A stretch of DNA of 64,000 bases from Luteolibacter yonseiensis (GCF_016595465.1 NZ_JAENIK010000012.1:744001-808000), one strand, 5' to 3'; numbered from the stretch's first letter, positions 9,009-17,916 are shown. Program-made: numbers and translations. The notes: generated by a model not told the origin, from the letters alone.

Positions 9009-9704
9009 ATGAGCATTTTCTCACGCATCTTCAAGATCGGCCAGGCCTCCGCGAACAAGGTGGTCGAAAAATTTGAAAAACCCGAGCTCATGCTCGAACA
9101 GGCGATCGCCGACAAGGAAAAGCAGATCCGCGAGGTGAAGCAATCCGTCCAGCAGGTCATCGCCACCGAGCGTCAGAGCAAGGCCCAGCTTGAAAAGGAA
9201 AAGGCCGAGAAATTCCAGTGGGAACAGAAGGCGGAAGCCGCCATGCGCGCGGGCCGCGAGGATCTCGCGGTGAAGGCCCTCGAACGGGCCAGCGAGCACG
9301 AGTCCCGCGCGGCTTCCCTGGAACCCGTCTGGCAGGGGCAGCAATCCTCCGTCGCCGAACTGAAGCAGGAGGTCATCAAGATGGAGGCCGAGGTCGCCGA
9401 ATACCGCCGGAACAAGGACTTCATCATCGCCCAGAGCAAGGCCGCGCAGGTCAAGAAGGACATCTACGAGGCCAAGGCCCGCATGACGACCAACCGCAGC
9501 CCGGACGACCTGATGGCACGCATGAAGGCCAAGGCCGAGCGCCAGGGCTACGAAGCCGACGCCGCCAAGGAAATGGCCGACAATTCCGGTTCCACCCGCC
9601 TCGAGGATGAATTCAAGTCCCTCGGTTCCAGCGCGGCGAATCCCGACGTCCAGTCCAAATTGGACGCTCTCAAGGCCAAGCTCGGCACTACCACGCCAGG
9701 CTGA
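9009..9704 (+). CDS. pspA: PspA/IM30 family membrane-stress protein
   Basis: The 231-residue protein starts MSIFSRIFKIGQASANKVVE, the amphipathic N-terminal helix of PspA/IM30, followed by EKPELMLEQAIADKEKQIRE and long charged coiled coils to about residue 170. PspA/Vipp1 proteins are ESCRT-III relatives that coat and stabilise the inner membrane. Sequence and length match the YjfJ type. It is the seventh gene of the operon, between YjfI and a small anchored protein. No PspF or PspBC homologue is nearby, so regulation differs from the classic psp operon. Confidence 0.95.
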   Translation: MSIFSRIFKIGQASANKVVEKFEKPELMLEQAIADKEKQIREVKQSVQQVIATERQSKAQLEKEKAEKFQWEQKAEAAMRAGREDLAVKALERASEHESRAASLEPVWQGQQSSVAELKQEVIKMEAEVAEYRRNKDFIIAQSKAAQVKKDIYEAKARMTTNRSPDDLMARMKAKAERQGYEADAAKEMADNSGSTRLEDEFKSLGSSAANPDVQSKLDALKAKLGTTTPG

Positions 9705-9724
9705 TGTTCGCTTGAAAAGTGATC

Positions 9725-10117
9725 ATGGGCAAAACAACCAAAATAGCGATTTTCACCGCCTTGACGTTGTCGGTTATTCCGATAATACGGTTTCAGGCTC
9801 GCTATGATGTTGAGGTGAACTGGTCATTTCGGGAAGCCACGCCGACCAATCACACCATTTCGCTTCAAGGCAGAACCTTCACAGTTCCTGCTGGCCAATC
9901 CGTTCGGCAGATTCACCAGTTAAAGGGTGGAGGCTGGGCGGCATTGACCTACTTTGTCGTCGGATGGAGATTTCCGGATCAACAACTTGTTGTTGATGGC
10001 AGAGAGACGCCTCTCAACCGCATGCACATATCCAACAAAAAGGGAACCCTGCGCATCCTTGGAATGGGACTTTCACCCGCGATGAATTCACAGATCACGC
10101 TGGAAAATCAAAATTAA
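9725..10117 (+). CDS. Small membrane-anchored protein
   Basis: About 130 residues from the ATG at 9725 (an in-frame GTG at 9719 is the alternative). It has a single N-terminal hydrophobic segment ([17 protein letters not shown]) and a beta-rich exported part with [20 protein letters not shown] and a [10 protein letters not shown] segment. No family is recognised. Its GC content is visibly lower than its neighbours, which may mean a later arrival in the operon. It lies between pspA and speD with gaps of 20 and 14 bp. Confidence 0.75.
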   Translation: MGKTTKIAIFTALTLSVIPIIRFQARYDVEVNWSFREATPTNHTISLQGRTFTVPAGQSVRQIHQLKGGGWAALTYFVVGWRFPDQQLVVDGRETPLNRMHISNKKGTLRILGMGLSPAMNSQITLENQN

Positions 10118-10131
10118 GCCGCATTGCCATC

Positions 10132-10566
10132 ATGATCAAATATCATCCCGAATCCTGCCCTCCGCCAGTCTTGGATACAAGGTTGGCGGAGCCCGGCCCC
10201 ACCCCACCCGCAGGGCGGCACGTCCTGGCAGAACTCACAGGCTGCCCGCCGGAGGTGCTCAACGACGTCCGTGCCTTGGAAACCTGCTTCCGCGACTGCG
10301 CGGAAAAGGGCGGGGCCACGCTCGTTTCCTCACACTTCCACCACTTCACCCCGCAAGGGGTGAGTGGCGTGGTGGTGATCGCGGAAAGCCATCTCACCGT
10401 CCACACTTGGCCGGAACACGGCTACGCGGCGGTGGATGTCTTCACCTGCGGCCGCCCGGAAATCGCGGAAGCCGTCATGTCCCTGCTCATCGCCTCCCTC
10501 TCCGCCGGAACCGTCAACCGCACCTCCTTCCACCGGGGCCCTCACGCCGTCCCGACCGCGGTTTGA
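10132..10566 (+). CDS. speD: S-adenosylmethionine decarboxylase proenzyme
   Basis: The 144-residue protein is a bacterial class 1b AdoMetDC. The self-cleavage pair is Glu85-Ser86 in [12 protein letters not shown], so Ser86 would become the pyruvoyl group; His91 and Cys106 (in VFTCG) match the processing and catalytic residues. Length (usually 120-140) fits. It makes decarboxylated SAM, the aminopropyl donor for spermidine synthases, and closes the operon whose first gene encodes the membrane SpeE-like protein. This supports a real aminopropyl-transfer role for the cluster. Confidence 0.95.
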   Translation: MIKYHPESCPPPVLDTRLAEPGPTPPAGRHVLAELTGCPPEVLNDVRALETCFRDCAEKGGATLVSSHFHHFTPQGVSGVVVIAESHLTVHTWPEHGYAAVDVFTCGRPEIAEAVMSLLIASLSAGTVNRTSFHRGPHAVPTAV

Positions 10567-10584
10567 TTCGTTTGATCGCAGATG

Positions 10585-10677
10585 GGTGCGGATGGACGCA
10601 GATGAAGGGGGCAATGATGAAAGTTTCGTTGGTTTTGAACTTATCAGCATCCTCTTCAACTGCGTCCATCCGCGTCC
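10585..10677. repeat. Near-perfect inverted repeat after speD
   Basis: Two ~23-bp arms (10585-10607 and 10654-10677) sharing GCGGATGGACGCAG face each other across 46 bp, and weaker similarity extends several bases beyond each. It lies between speD and the AAA+ gene and may be a REP-like element or act as a bidirectional terminator. No open frame was found in it. Confidence 0.7.
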
Positions 10678-10755
10678 TTCGATGATTGAAAATCCAAAAC
10701 CAAAGAAAGACGTTCCCTACCATCCGGCACGGCATTCCCACCATCGATTTCCCAC

Positions 10756-12051
10756 ATGTCAGAAATTCTAGCAGATCGCGCCAGCCGCGGAGTTCCCCCG
10801 GTCCGAAAATCCCTCATCGCGGAACACGGCTGCGAGGCGCTCGAACTCGATTACGAACTCAAGCTGGTTCTTTTCCTCACCGCCCGTATCGATGGTGAGA
10901 CGAACCATGCCGAGAAACAATACACCGCCGCCGTAGGCAGGAAGTTGGACTGGTCCGCCGCACAGGACCGGATGCTGGAAGCCCGTGTGCTCGCACAGCC
11001 CGGCTACGATCTCTCCGCACTTCGCTTCGGCAGCCAACACCCGGCATGGGGAGAACAGTTGTTCCGCATCGCCGCCGGGACCGTCCTCGCGGACGGTGTG
11101 GTGAATCACGACGAACGTCTGTTCTTGGGCAACCTCGCCTTCCAGCTCCTCGGCGGCGACATGTCGCGCATGGAGCGGATCCTCGCATGGCTGGAATCCG
11201 GCGGGGAGGAACCCGCCGAGCCGGCCCCGGTCGAGGTGCCGAAGGAAGACCTCGAAACCTGCCTCGCCGAGCTGAACGCCCTTGCCGGACTCGCGAACGT
11301 CAAACAGGAGATCGAAAGCCTCGTCCGCTTTCTGGAAATCAACAAGGCCCGTGCCGCCCACGATCTGAAGGGGGCGGCGATGTCCCTGCACATGGTCTTT
11401 TCCGGAAACCCCGGCACAGGAAAAACCACCGTCGCACGCATCGTCTCGCGTATCTTCGCCGCGCTCGAGGTGCTGAAGAAGGGGCACCTCGTCGAAACCG
11501 ACCGCCTCGGACTCGTCGGTCAATACGTGGGCCACACCGCGAAAAAAACCGACGACATCGTCCGCCAGGCGCTCGATGGAGTGTTGTTCGTGGATGAAGC
11601 CTACGCCCTCGTCTCCGGTGGCGAGAACGACTTCGGACGCGAAGCCATCGACACCCTCGTCAAGCGCATGGAAGACCACCGCGAACGGCTCATCGTCATC
11701 GCCGCCGGCTATCCGGACGACATGAAGCAGTTCATCGACACCAACCCCGGCCTTCAGTCCCGCTTCACCATCCACCTGAATTTCGAAGACTACACGGCCC
11801 CGGAGCTGGTCAACATCTTCAAGGGATTCTGCGAGAAAAACCAATACACCCTCGAAGCTTCCGCCGAAGCCGCGCTCGAAACCCGTATTGAGGAAGAACT
11901 CAAAACCGCGGGACGAGGATTCGGCAACGGCCGCCACATGCGCAACCTCTTCGAAAAGGCCATCCGCCGCCACGCCGTCCGCCTCACCCTCCGCAAGCGC
12001 GAGTGGACGAAGGAGGAACTCGCACAACTCACCTCCGAGGATCTCGGATGA
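10756..12051 (+). CDS. CbbX/SpoVK-like AAA+ ATPase with TerB-like N-domain
   Basis: 431 residues. Residues about 30-145 are helical and resemble TerB-like domains, with paired acidic segments (FLTARIDGE and ADGVVNHDERLF). Residues about 165-430 are a CbxX/CfqX-type AAA+ module with Walker A GNPGTGKT (217-224), Walker B LFVDEA (277-282), and a sensor/arginine region GLQSRF. Such ATPases remodel protein complexes, as in Rubisco activase CbbX. TerB domains occur in membrane-linked stress systems. The gene follows the Psp operon in the same direction after 190 bp containing an inverted repeat, so a functional link is plausible but unproven. The stop is followed at once by a REP element. Confidence 0.9.
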   Translation: MSEILADRASRGVPPVRKSLIAEHGCEALELDYELKLVLFLTARIDGETNHAEKQYTAAVGRKLDWSAAQDRMLEARVLAQPGYDLSALRFGSQHPAWGEQLFRIAAGTVLADGVVNHDERLFLGNLAFQLLGGDMSRMERILAWLESGGEEPAEPAPVEVPKEDLETCLAELNALAGLANVKQEIESLVRFLEINKARAAHDLKGAAMSLHMVFSGNPGTGKTTVARIVSRIFAALEVLKKGHLVETDRLGLVGQYVGHTAKKTDDIVRQALDGVLFVDEAYALVSGGENDFGREAIDTLVKRMEDHRERLIVIAAGYPDDMKQFIDTNPGLQSRFTIHLNFEDYTAPELVNIFKGFCEKNQYTLEASAEAALETRIEEELKTAGRGFGNGRHMRNLFEKAIRRHAVRLTLRKREWTKEELAQLTSEDLG

Positions 12052-12053
12052 GG

Positions 12054-12188
12054 CCGGAGGGTAGCACTACGGGCTACCCGGAAAACACACATCGCTTGCG
12101 AACAAAATATGCCGTGTTGCATACAAACGTCGGTTCCCCCATCCAATACGCCATTCCACTACGGGTAGCCCGTAGTGCTACCCTCCGG
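12054..12188 (+). repeat. REP-spacer-REP module A
   Basis: Two copies of a ~27-bp REP face each other: 12054-12081 (plus) and 12162-12188 (minus). Each carries the hairpin GGGTAGC-loop-GCTACCC. The 80-bp spacer contains TCGCTTGCGAAC, TGTTGCAT and TACGCC, which reappear in the same order in the reverse complement of module B, so the two modules are inverted copies. Confidence 0.92.
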
Positions 12189-12797
12189 AAGACACGTTCG
12201 CAGCCCGCTCGCCTTCCCATAGGGAAAACTCCCCCTCCGTCAATTTAGCCTTAAAGGGATTGTTCCGGATATATCGGACCACATTGATGAAATGATCCGT
12301 ATCGCGAATCATCGTATCCCTGTAATTCCGCTGCCAAATCGGCCCGCGGCGGATATATCTGGCGGAAACACTTTCCACGCCTCAATCAAATCCGGCAGCG
12401 GGACCAAGGGCATGAAAAGCAAGTGCACATGATTCGGCATGATCACCCACGCCTCGTGCCGCACGCGTTCGCCTTGGAAACGCATCAGCGACTCCGCCAG
12501 AGCATTCCTCGCGGCAAGGTCCTTCAGCAAACAGGAACCGCTCCCCTCGTCCAGCCACTTCTCGATCCGCCACGTGAACCGTTTCTCATACTCCCGCGCG
12601 ACCTCCGCCGTCCATGGTTTGGGATGGGCGAGAATCCAGTCAGATCGTTGCTCTTTCCACATCCTCACCTTTTTCAAGGGCAGCGCGTCGCCCAATCTGA
12701 AAGTAACAAACTGCATGGCCTCGTTCTGCTGCCAGTGCGGAAGCTTGTCCCCGTGCTTTTGGATAAGACGTTCCGTTTTCAGATAATCGGAAGGCAT
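12178..12797 (-). pseudogene. REP-associated tyrosine transposase (RAYT), frameshifted
   Basis: The N-terminal frame (12797 to about 12375) gives MPSDYLKTERLIQKHGDKLP and then the HUH motif MPNHVHLLF of Y1 transposases. After LPDLIEAWK the family continues in another frame: SVSARYIRRGPIWQRNYRDT with the catalytic Tyr, then VVRYIRNNPFKAKL, ending at 12178. Restoring one A in the run at about 12375 rejoins both parts to about 205 residues, the usual RAYT length. So a 1-nt deletion splits the gene; a sequencing error or frameshifting cannot be excluded. The C-terminus runs into the REP at 12162-12188. RAYTs move or spread REP elements, and this gene is bracketed by two REP modules. Confidence 0.9.
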
Positions 12798-12889
12798 CCG
12801 CGCATGATGAAAGGGAAGGAGGTTCCGTCAATACAGCCTTTCGGAAAACACGCGTCGCTTCCCCGCCAGCTCAAACGCCCCGCCCAAGT

Positions 12890-13023
12890 CGGAGGGTAGC
12901 ACTACGGGCTACCCGTAATGGCAGGGCGTAAGGAGTGGGGTAACAGACGTTAGCATGCAACAGGACGTATTCCGTTCGCAAGCGACTTGTATTTTCCTGG
13001 TAGCCCGTAGTGCTACCCTCCGA
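12890..13023 (-). repeat. REP-spacer-REP module B
   Basis: REP copies at 12890-12916 (plus) and 12997-13023 (minus) with an 80-bp spacer. The whole module is the reverse complement of module A at the other side of the RAYT gene. The distal REP ends two bases before the stop codon of the GH127 gene and may end its transcript. Confidence 0.92.
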
Positions 13024-13025
13024 CT

Positions 13026-14903
13026 TCACCGCGAAACCGGAAAATACACCGAATAACGTTCCAGCCCGATCTTGTAGAACGGCACAAGTTCCTTTGATCC
13101 CAGCGTGGTCCGGATGGGATAACGGATTTCGTTCGCCGGAGATTTCCCCACAAGCGACAGCACGTCTGATTTCCCCGCATCCAGCGAAGGCACCTTCTCC
13201 ACCGCCAGTTCCTCGCGTCCCAGTTGGATGAATGGCTGGCTGCCATCCGCATGGAAATCCGCGGGCTGCAACCCCTCCTTGCCCATTGCCGTCGCAAGCA
13301 GGATGGGTCCATGGAAAAATGACACATACTTTCCGCCAGGGGTGGACTCGGCTGTGAGACGTGGAGGAAGGTTGATCTTGAAAACATCGCCGTCATTCCA
13401 GGTCCGCCTGACGTCGATGAAGCCATCTCCGCCGACGTTCGGAACGGCGGACCTGTCATTCAGCTGCATCGCAAGCTTCGTCTTATCCGCCCAACCCGGA
13501 CAGCGGATGGACAGGGTGAAGGACGTTGGATTCGAGACCTTGATCGAGAACCGGATGATTCCCTCGTTCGGAAAATCCGTCGTTTGACGGATCTCGACCG
13601 ATTTTTCCCGCCACCGCACCTCGGACGGAATGAAGAGATTCACCAGCAACCTGTCCTTCTGCTCCGCATAGAGATAGGAACCGTATCGGGCATGGTTCTC
13701 CATGCCGCTGCCGACGCAGCACCAGAACGCGTCGAACGGAGTGGAGTACCGTTTGTAATGCCCGGGCCGTGTCGGTGTATAGTAGGCGAATCCTTTTTCC
13801 GGTGCCGGACCGATGGAGGTGAGGATGTGGTTGAAGAGCGCGCGCTCGATATAATCCAGGTATTTCCCTTGCGGCTTGTCCTCCTGAAGTTGTCGGGTTA
13901 GCTTGAGGAGATTGTAGGTGTTGCAGGTCTCCGGACCGCAGGGTTCCGTGAGTTTTTTCTCGTAGTCCTTGGGTGCGATGAAGGCTTCCCAGATGCTGTT
14001 CCCGCCGAACGCGAAAGTCTGATCCTGAATGACGGCGTCCCAAAAATTCACCGCCGCCCGATGCCACCGCTCTTCTCCAGTAGCTTCGTAGGTCCGTTGA
14101 TATCCAACGAACATCGGAATCTCGGTATTCGCATGGTGCCCGTGGATCGCGGATCTTTCACCGCGTTCAAGGGCATCGAACATGGGGCGCCGGGTGAATT
14201 TTTCGGCAAGCGCGAGATAACGCGGCTCCTTGGTCACGGCGTGGAGATCGGCGAAGACTTCATTCGGCGCGCCGATCTCCTTCGCCGTCATGTCCCGCCA
14301 CTGCTTCTCGTCCAACTTGGACGTGATGGTGGCGCACCAGTCGGCATAACGGATGAGCACGTCCCTGGCCTGGGTATTTCCACCGGTAAGCCACGCGTCG
14401 CGCAGTCCGGCCAACGTCTTGTGACCCACATACCATGGCAGCACATTGCTCAGGCGCAGCTCACCCCGGCCCAGCCGGGCGTACCAATCATCCGCCTCCC
14501 ACTGCGAGGCGTAGAGCCCCCCATCCCCCCTGCTCTTCTGATACTCCGCCATCTCGTCCACGATATAGTCCACACGCCGCTTGATCCGCTCGTCCCCCGT
14601 GGCGGCGGACATCCACGCACAGGCGCTCAGATAATGCCCCACGATGCCGGAGCCGTTTTTCTCCCAGCCTCCGTAAAGCGGTCCCTTCGGCTTCAACCCC
14701 GCCGCCGCCCGCATCCCGGAAAGCAGGCGGTCCGGATCCAGCGAGAGCATGTAGTCCAGATCCCGTCCCTGGGCATCCAGAAACGGCCCATCCAGCAGGC
14801 GCACGTCGTCCACCGGTATCCCTGTCACCACCTTCACAGGCGGTTCCGCCGCAAAAGCCCAGGAAAACGATCCCGCCAACACCAATGTCCAGCCTCTCGC
14901 CAT
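13026..14903 (-). CDS. GH127 beta-L-arabinofuranosidase-like secreted enzyme
   Basis: The start is taken at 14903, where MARGWTLVLAGSFSWAFAAE is a signal peptide; the 89 extra in-frame codons upstream are Arg/Pro-rich and lie in the intergenic gap. The 625-residue protein is a DUF1680/GH127 enzyme. The zinc-thiolate site is visible: GPETC gives Glu325 and Cys327, and FWCC gives Cys395 and Cys396, matching the Glu/Cys ligands and cysteine nucleophile of Bifidobacterium HypBA1. HANTEIP (257-263) is also conserved. These enzymes release beta-L-arabinofuranose or related sugars from plant glycans. The gene is divergent from mgtE and alone in its unit. Confidence 0.93.
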   Translation of the reverse strand: MARGWTLVLAGSFSWAFAAEPPVKVVTGIPVDDVRLLDGPFLDAQGRDLDYMLSLDPDRLLSGMRAAAGLKPKGPLYGGWEKNGSGIVGHYLSACAWMSAATGDERIKRRVDYIVDEMAEYQKSRGDGGLYASQWEADDWYARLGRGELRLSNVLPWYVGHKTLAGLRDAWLTGGNTQARDVLIRYADWCATITSKLDEKQWRDMTAKEIGAPNEVFADLHAVTKEPRYLALAEKFTRRPMFDALERGERSAIHGHHANTEIPMFVGYQRTYEATGEERWHRAAVNFWDAVIQDQTFAFGGNSIWEAFIAPKDYEKKLTEPCGPETCNTYNLLKLTRQLQEDKPQGKYLDYIERALFNHILTSIGPAPEKGFAYYTPTRPGHYKRYSTPFDAFWCCVGSGMENHARYGSYLYAEQKDRLLVNLFIPSEVRWREKSVEIRQTTDFPNEGIIRFSIKVSNPTSFTLSIRCPGWADKTKLAMQLNDRSAVPNVGGDGFIDVRRTWNDGDVFKINLPPRLTAESTPGGKYVSFFHGPILLATAMGKEGLQPADFHADGSQPFIQLGREELAVEKVPSLDAGKSDVLSLVGKSPANEIRYPIRTTLGSKELVPFYKIGLERYSVYFPVSR

Positions 14904-15070
14904 TTGTGCCCGGATCTTGGAAATACCGGCCCGCCCCGACAACGCCCCCAATCGGGTCGCATCGGAAGGGCTGCATCGAGGCGGTCGCTCCACTTCCCCA
15001 ATCATTTCACCTCCTTTTCCTTGCCCGCATGGAGCCCGCCCCCCAACCTCCGCGCGTGGCGGAAGAATAT

Positions 15071-16453
15071 ATGGAAACTCCGATGAACGAACTGCTCCGG
15101 GCGCTCGACGCATCGGACGGCTCCGCCCTGCTTGCCGCCGCCGAGGACATCCACTACGCGGACCTCGCACATCTCTACGAAAACCTCGACGACGAGAAAC
15201 GCGACCTCCTCCTCAAGACCATCGGTCCGGAACTCGCCACCGACGTCGTGGCGGAACTCCCTTACCCTCTCATCGAGGGCGCGCTGAACCATTTCAAACC
15301 CGCCCAGCTCCGGGTGCTCTTGGGAAATCTCTCGGACGACGACCGCGTGGACGTCTTCCAGGTCGTCAGCGAGGAAGCCCAGGTGCGGTTCTTCAGCCTG
15401 CTCGGTCCGCGCGACAAGGAACTGACGCGGAACCTTCTCAAATACGAGGAAGACACCGCGGGTGGCCGGATGACCACCCATGTCGGCCGCATCACCGCGG
15501 ACATGACGGTGAAACAAGCCATCACGGTGCTGCGCCGCGACCGCGAGGACGCGGAAACGCTGGCCCGCATCTTCGTGGTGGACGCACAAGGCCGCCTCGT
15601 CGGAAAAGTGAGACTGCGCGACCTCGCCTTCAGCACCTGGGACACCCCCATCCATGACATCATGGAAGAGGCGGACGAGACCATCCTCGCCTCCGCGGAC
15701 CAGGAAGAAGCGGCGCGCATCCTTTCGAAATACGACCTCATCGTGCTCCCGGTGGTGGACGAATTCCACCACCTCCTGGGTGTCCTCACCTACGATGACG
15801 CGTTGGAAATTCTCCAGGAAGAGTCCACGGAGGACATCGAAAAACTCTCCGGTATCGGCGGTGAGCAGTCCGAGGTTTCCTACCTGAACACCAGCGTGGT
15901 GGAACAATACCAACGCCGCGTTTCATGGCTCATCGGCCTCGCGTTTCTGTCGGTGGTTTCGGGATATGTGATGTTCCGCTTCAGCGCGGTGTTGGAAAAG
16001 GCTTTCGTCCTCTCGCTCTTCCTGCCGATGGTCGTCGCGGCGGGCGGAAACTCCGGAGGCCAGGCCGCGACCATGGTGATCCGCGCGATGACCCTCGGTG
16101 AAATCAAGACGGGAAACGCCCTGCGCATCGCATGGAAAGAAGCCCGCACCGGAATCCTGCTGGGACTTACCTTGGGCGTGACAATGGCGGTTTTCATCAG
16201 TTTCATCCTTCCTCACATCCAGCGGGGAACGGGGGCGGATTTCGACTTCCTCCACCTCGCCTTCGCCGTGTCCAGCGCGCTGATCGTGCAGGTCTTGTCC
16301 GCCACCGTTCTCGGTGCGCTGCTCCCCATCTGTGCCCGGGCCATCAAGCTCGACCCCGCCGTGGTTTCAGCCCCCTCGCTTGCTTCCACGGTGGATATCT
16401 CGGGGATGATGATCTATTTCACCACCGTCGGCGCGATCCTGCATCTGCATTGA
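15071..16453 (+). CDS. mgtE: Magnesium transporter MgtE
   Basis: The start at 15071 is preceded by GGAAGAA at good spacing; an upstream ATG at 15029 lacks a ribosome binding site. About 460 residues: an N-terminal acidic superhelical domain, a CBS pair (about 120-245; HVGRITADMTVKQAI and DLIVLPVVDEFHHLLGVLTY), and five membrane helices. The family signature GGNSGGQAATMVIRAMTLGE and the pore-side segment DPAVVSAPSLASTVDISGM are intact. MgtE is a Mg2+ channel gated by cytosolic Mg2+ through the CBS domain. No M-box riboswitch was seen in the 168 bp upstream. It converges on rarA. Confidence 0.96.
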   Translation: METPMNELLRALDASDGSALLAAAEDIHYADLAHLYENLDDEKRDLLLKTIGPELATDVVAELPYPLIEGALNHFKPAQLRVLLGNLSDDDRVDVFQVVSEEAQVRFFSLLGPRDKELTRNLLKYEEDTAGGRMTTHVGRITADMTVKQAITVLRRDREDAETLARIFVVDAQGRLVGKVRLRDLAFSTWDTPIHDIMEEADETILASADQEEAARILSKYDLIVLPVVDEFHHLLGVLTYDDALEILQEESTEDIEKLSGIGGEQSEVSYLNTSVVEQYQRRVSWLIGLAFLSVVSGYVMFRFSAVLEKAFVLSLFLPMVVAAGGNSGGQAATMVIRAMTLGEIKTGNALRIAWKEARTGILLGLTLGVTMAVFISFILPHIQRGTGADFDFLHLAFAVSSALIVQVLSATVLGALLPICARAIKLDPAVVSAPSLASTVDISGMMIYFTTVGAILHLH

Positions 16454-16500
16454 GTAGTCTCTAGAAGCCTCGATGGTCAGCCTCCGATCCCTAGGCCGAT

Positions 16501-17859
16501 TCAGGCCTGCATCAGGCTCCGCCAGTAATCCAGCCGCTCCTTGATGCGCTTTTCCATGCCCTGATCCCCCGGGTGATAATAGATCCGCCCCTCGGGCAGA
16601 TATGCCTGCGGCACATAGGCGCCCTCGTAGTCGTGCGCGTAGCGATAGACCATCGCTGCATCGTTCTCGCCTGAAGCGGCGGCGAGCTTCTTGCGGGTCT
16701 TGGTCCGCAGATGCACCGGAACCGCCAGCGTGCGCCCCTTTTCCACATCCTCCATCGCCTGCCCAAGAGCGGCGTAGGCGGTGTTGGATTTCGGAGCGGT
16801 GGCCAGGTAAACCGCCGCATGCGCCAGCGGGATCCGTCCTTCCGGCATGCCGATGAATTCGAACGCCTGATGCGCGTCCATCGCCACCCTCAACGCGTTG
16901 GAATCCGCCAGGCCGATGTCCTCCGAGGCGGAAATGACCAGCCGTCGCGAAATGAAACGCGGGTCCTCACCCGCGTGCAGCATCTTCGCCAACCAATACA
17001 GCGCCGCGTCCGGATCCGAACCACGGATGGATTTGATGAATGCGGAAATCGTGTCGTGATGGGCATCGCCATGCGCGTCATAAACCACCGCCTTGCGCTG
17101 GATGGATTCCTCCGCCACCGCCAGTGTAAGACGCACTTCGCCACCTTCCGGAGGGGTGGTGAGGATGGCGAGTTCCAGCGCGCTCAAGGCCCTCCTCACG
17201 TCGCCATCGGATTTCTCCGAGAGGTGTAGCAGCGCCTCCGGATCGGCTTTCACCAGATGCTCGCCCAGACCTCGTTCGGTGTCCGAAAGCGCCCTCTCCA
17301 GCACCCTCACCACGTCCTCCACCGGCACCGGTTCGAGCTGGAAAATCTGCGACCGCGAGACCAGCGGCGAGTTCACGTGGAAATAAGGATTGTGCGTCGT
17401 CGCGCCGATGAATCGGACCACGCCCCGCTCGATGTGCGGCAGCAGCACATCCTGCTGCGCCTTGTTGAAACGATGGATCTCATCAATGAACAGGATCGTC
17501 GTTTCTCCACGAAGATCGCGCCATGTCCTCGCCTGGTCGATCTTCGCACGGATTTCCGCCACATTCGATTCCACCCCGTTCAGCGACTCGAAACGCGAGC
17601 CGGTGGTCCGGGCGATCACGCTTGCCAGGGTCGTCTTGCCCGTGCCCGGCGGTCCGTAAAAAATCAGCGAGGTAAAGCGGTCCGATTCGATGGCCCGGCG
17701 CAGCAATTTACCCTCCGCCAAGATATGCCGCTGCCCCGCCACCTCATCAAGAGAACGCGGCCGCATGCGTGCGGCAAGCGGTTCTGCGGGATTCGGCTTG
17801 TCCGCACGGGCGGCGGGAGTGGTGAAAAGATCGGACACGGTGGAGTCGCGAGCAATCAT
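16501..17859 (-). CDS. rarA: Replication-associated recombination protein A
   Basis: 452 residues with the AAA+ clamp-loader-like module: YGPPGTGKTTLA (Walker A), LFIDEIHRFNKAQQD (Walker B plus family signature), FIGATTHNPYFHVNSPLVSR (sensor 1 and arginine finger), and the C-terminal MgsA domain ending RLDYWRSLMQA. RarA/MgsA acts at stalled forks with SSB. Length and motifs are typical. The start ATG at 17859 precedes a short linker before PLAARMRPRSLDEVAGQ. Only 47 bp separate it from the convergent mgtE. Confidence 0.96.
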   Translation of the reverse strand: MIARDSTVSDLFTTPAARADKPNPAEPLAARMRPRSLDEVAGQRHILAEGKLLRRAIESDRFTSLIFYGPPGTGKTTLASVIARTTGSRFESLNGVESNVAEIRAKIDQARTWRDLRGETTILFIDEIHRFNKAQQDVLLPHIERGVVRFIGATTHNPYFHVNSPLVSRSQIFQLEPVPVEDVVRVLERALSDTERGLGEHLVKADPEALLHLSEKSDGDVRRALSALELAILTTPPEGGEVRLTLAVAEESIQRKAVVYDAHGDAHHDTISAFIKSIRGSDPDAALYWLAKMLHAGEDPRFISRRLVISASEDIGLADSNALRVAMDAHQAFEFIGMPEGRIPLAHAAVYLATAPKSNTAYAALGQAMEDVEKGRTLAVPVHLRTKTRKKLAAASGENDAAMVYRYAHDYEGAYVPQAYLPEGRIYYHPGDQGMEKRIKERLDYWRSLMQA

Positions 17860-17916
17860 CGACGCGATATCCGCCCCGTGCGAGCGGATATTTCACCGAG
17901 TCTCGGGCGGCAGGCA

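Noticed and set aside
14904-15070. Mg2+ riboswitch before mgtE
   Set aside because: The 168-bp divergent gap shows no M-box-like conserved helices or leader length.
14061-15086. 341-codon plus-strand ORF over the GH127 gene
   Set aside because: Shadow of the GH127 gene, whose signal peptide and catalytic residues are on the minus strand.
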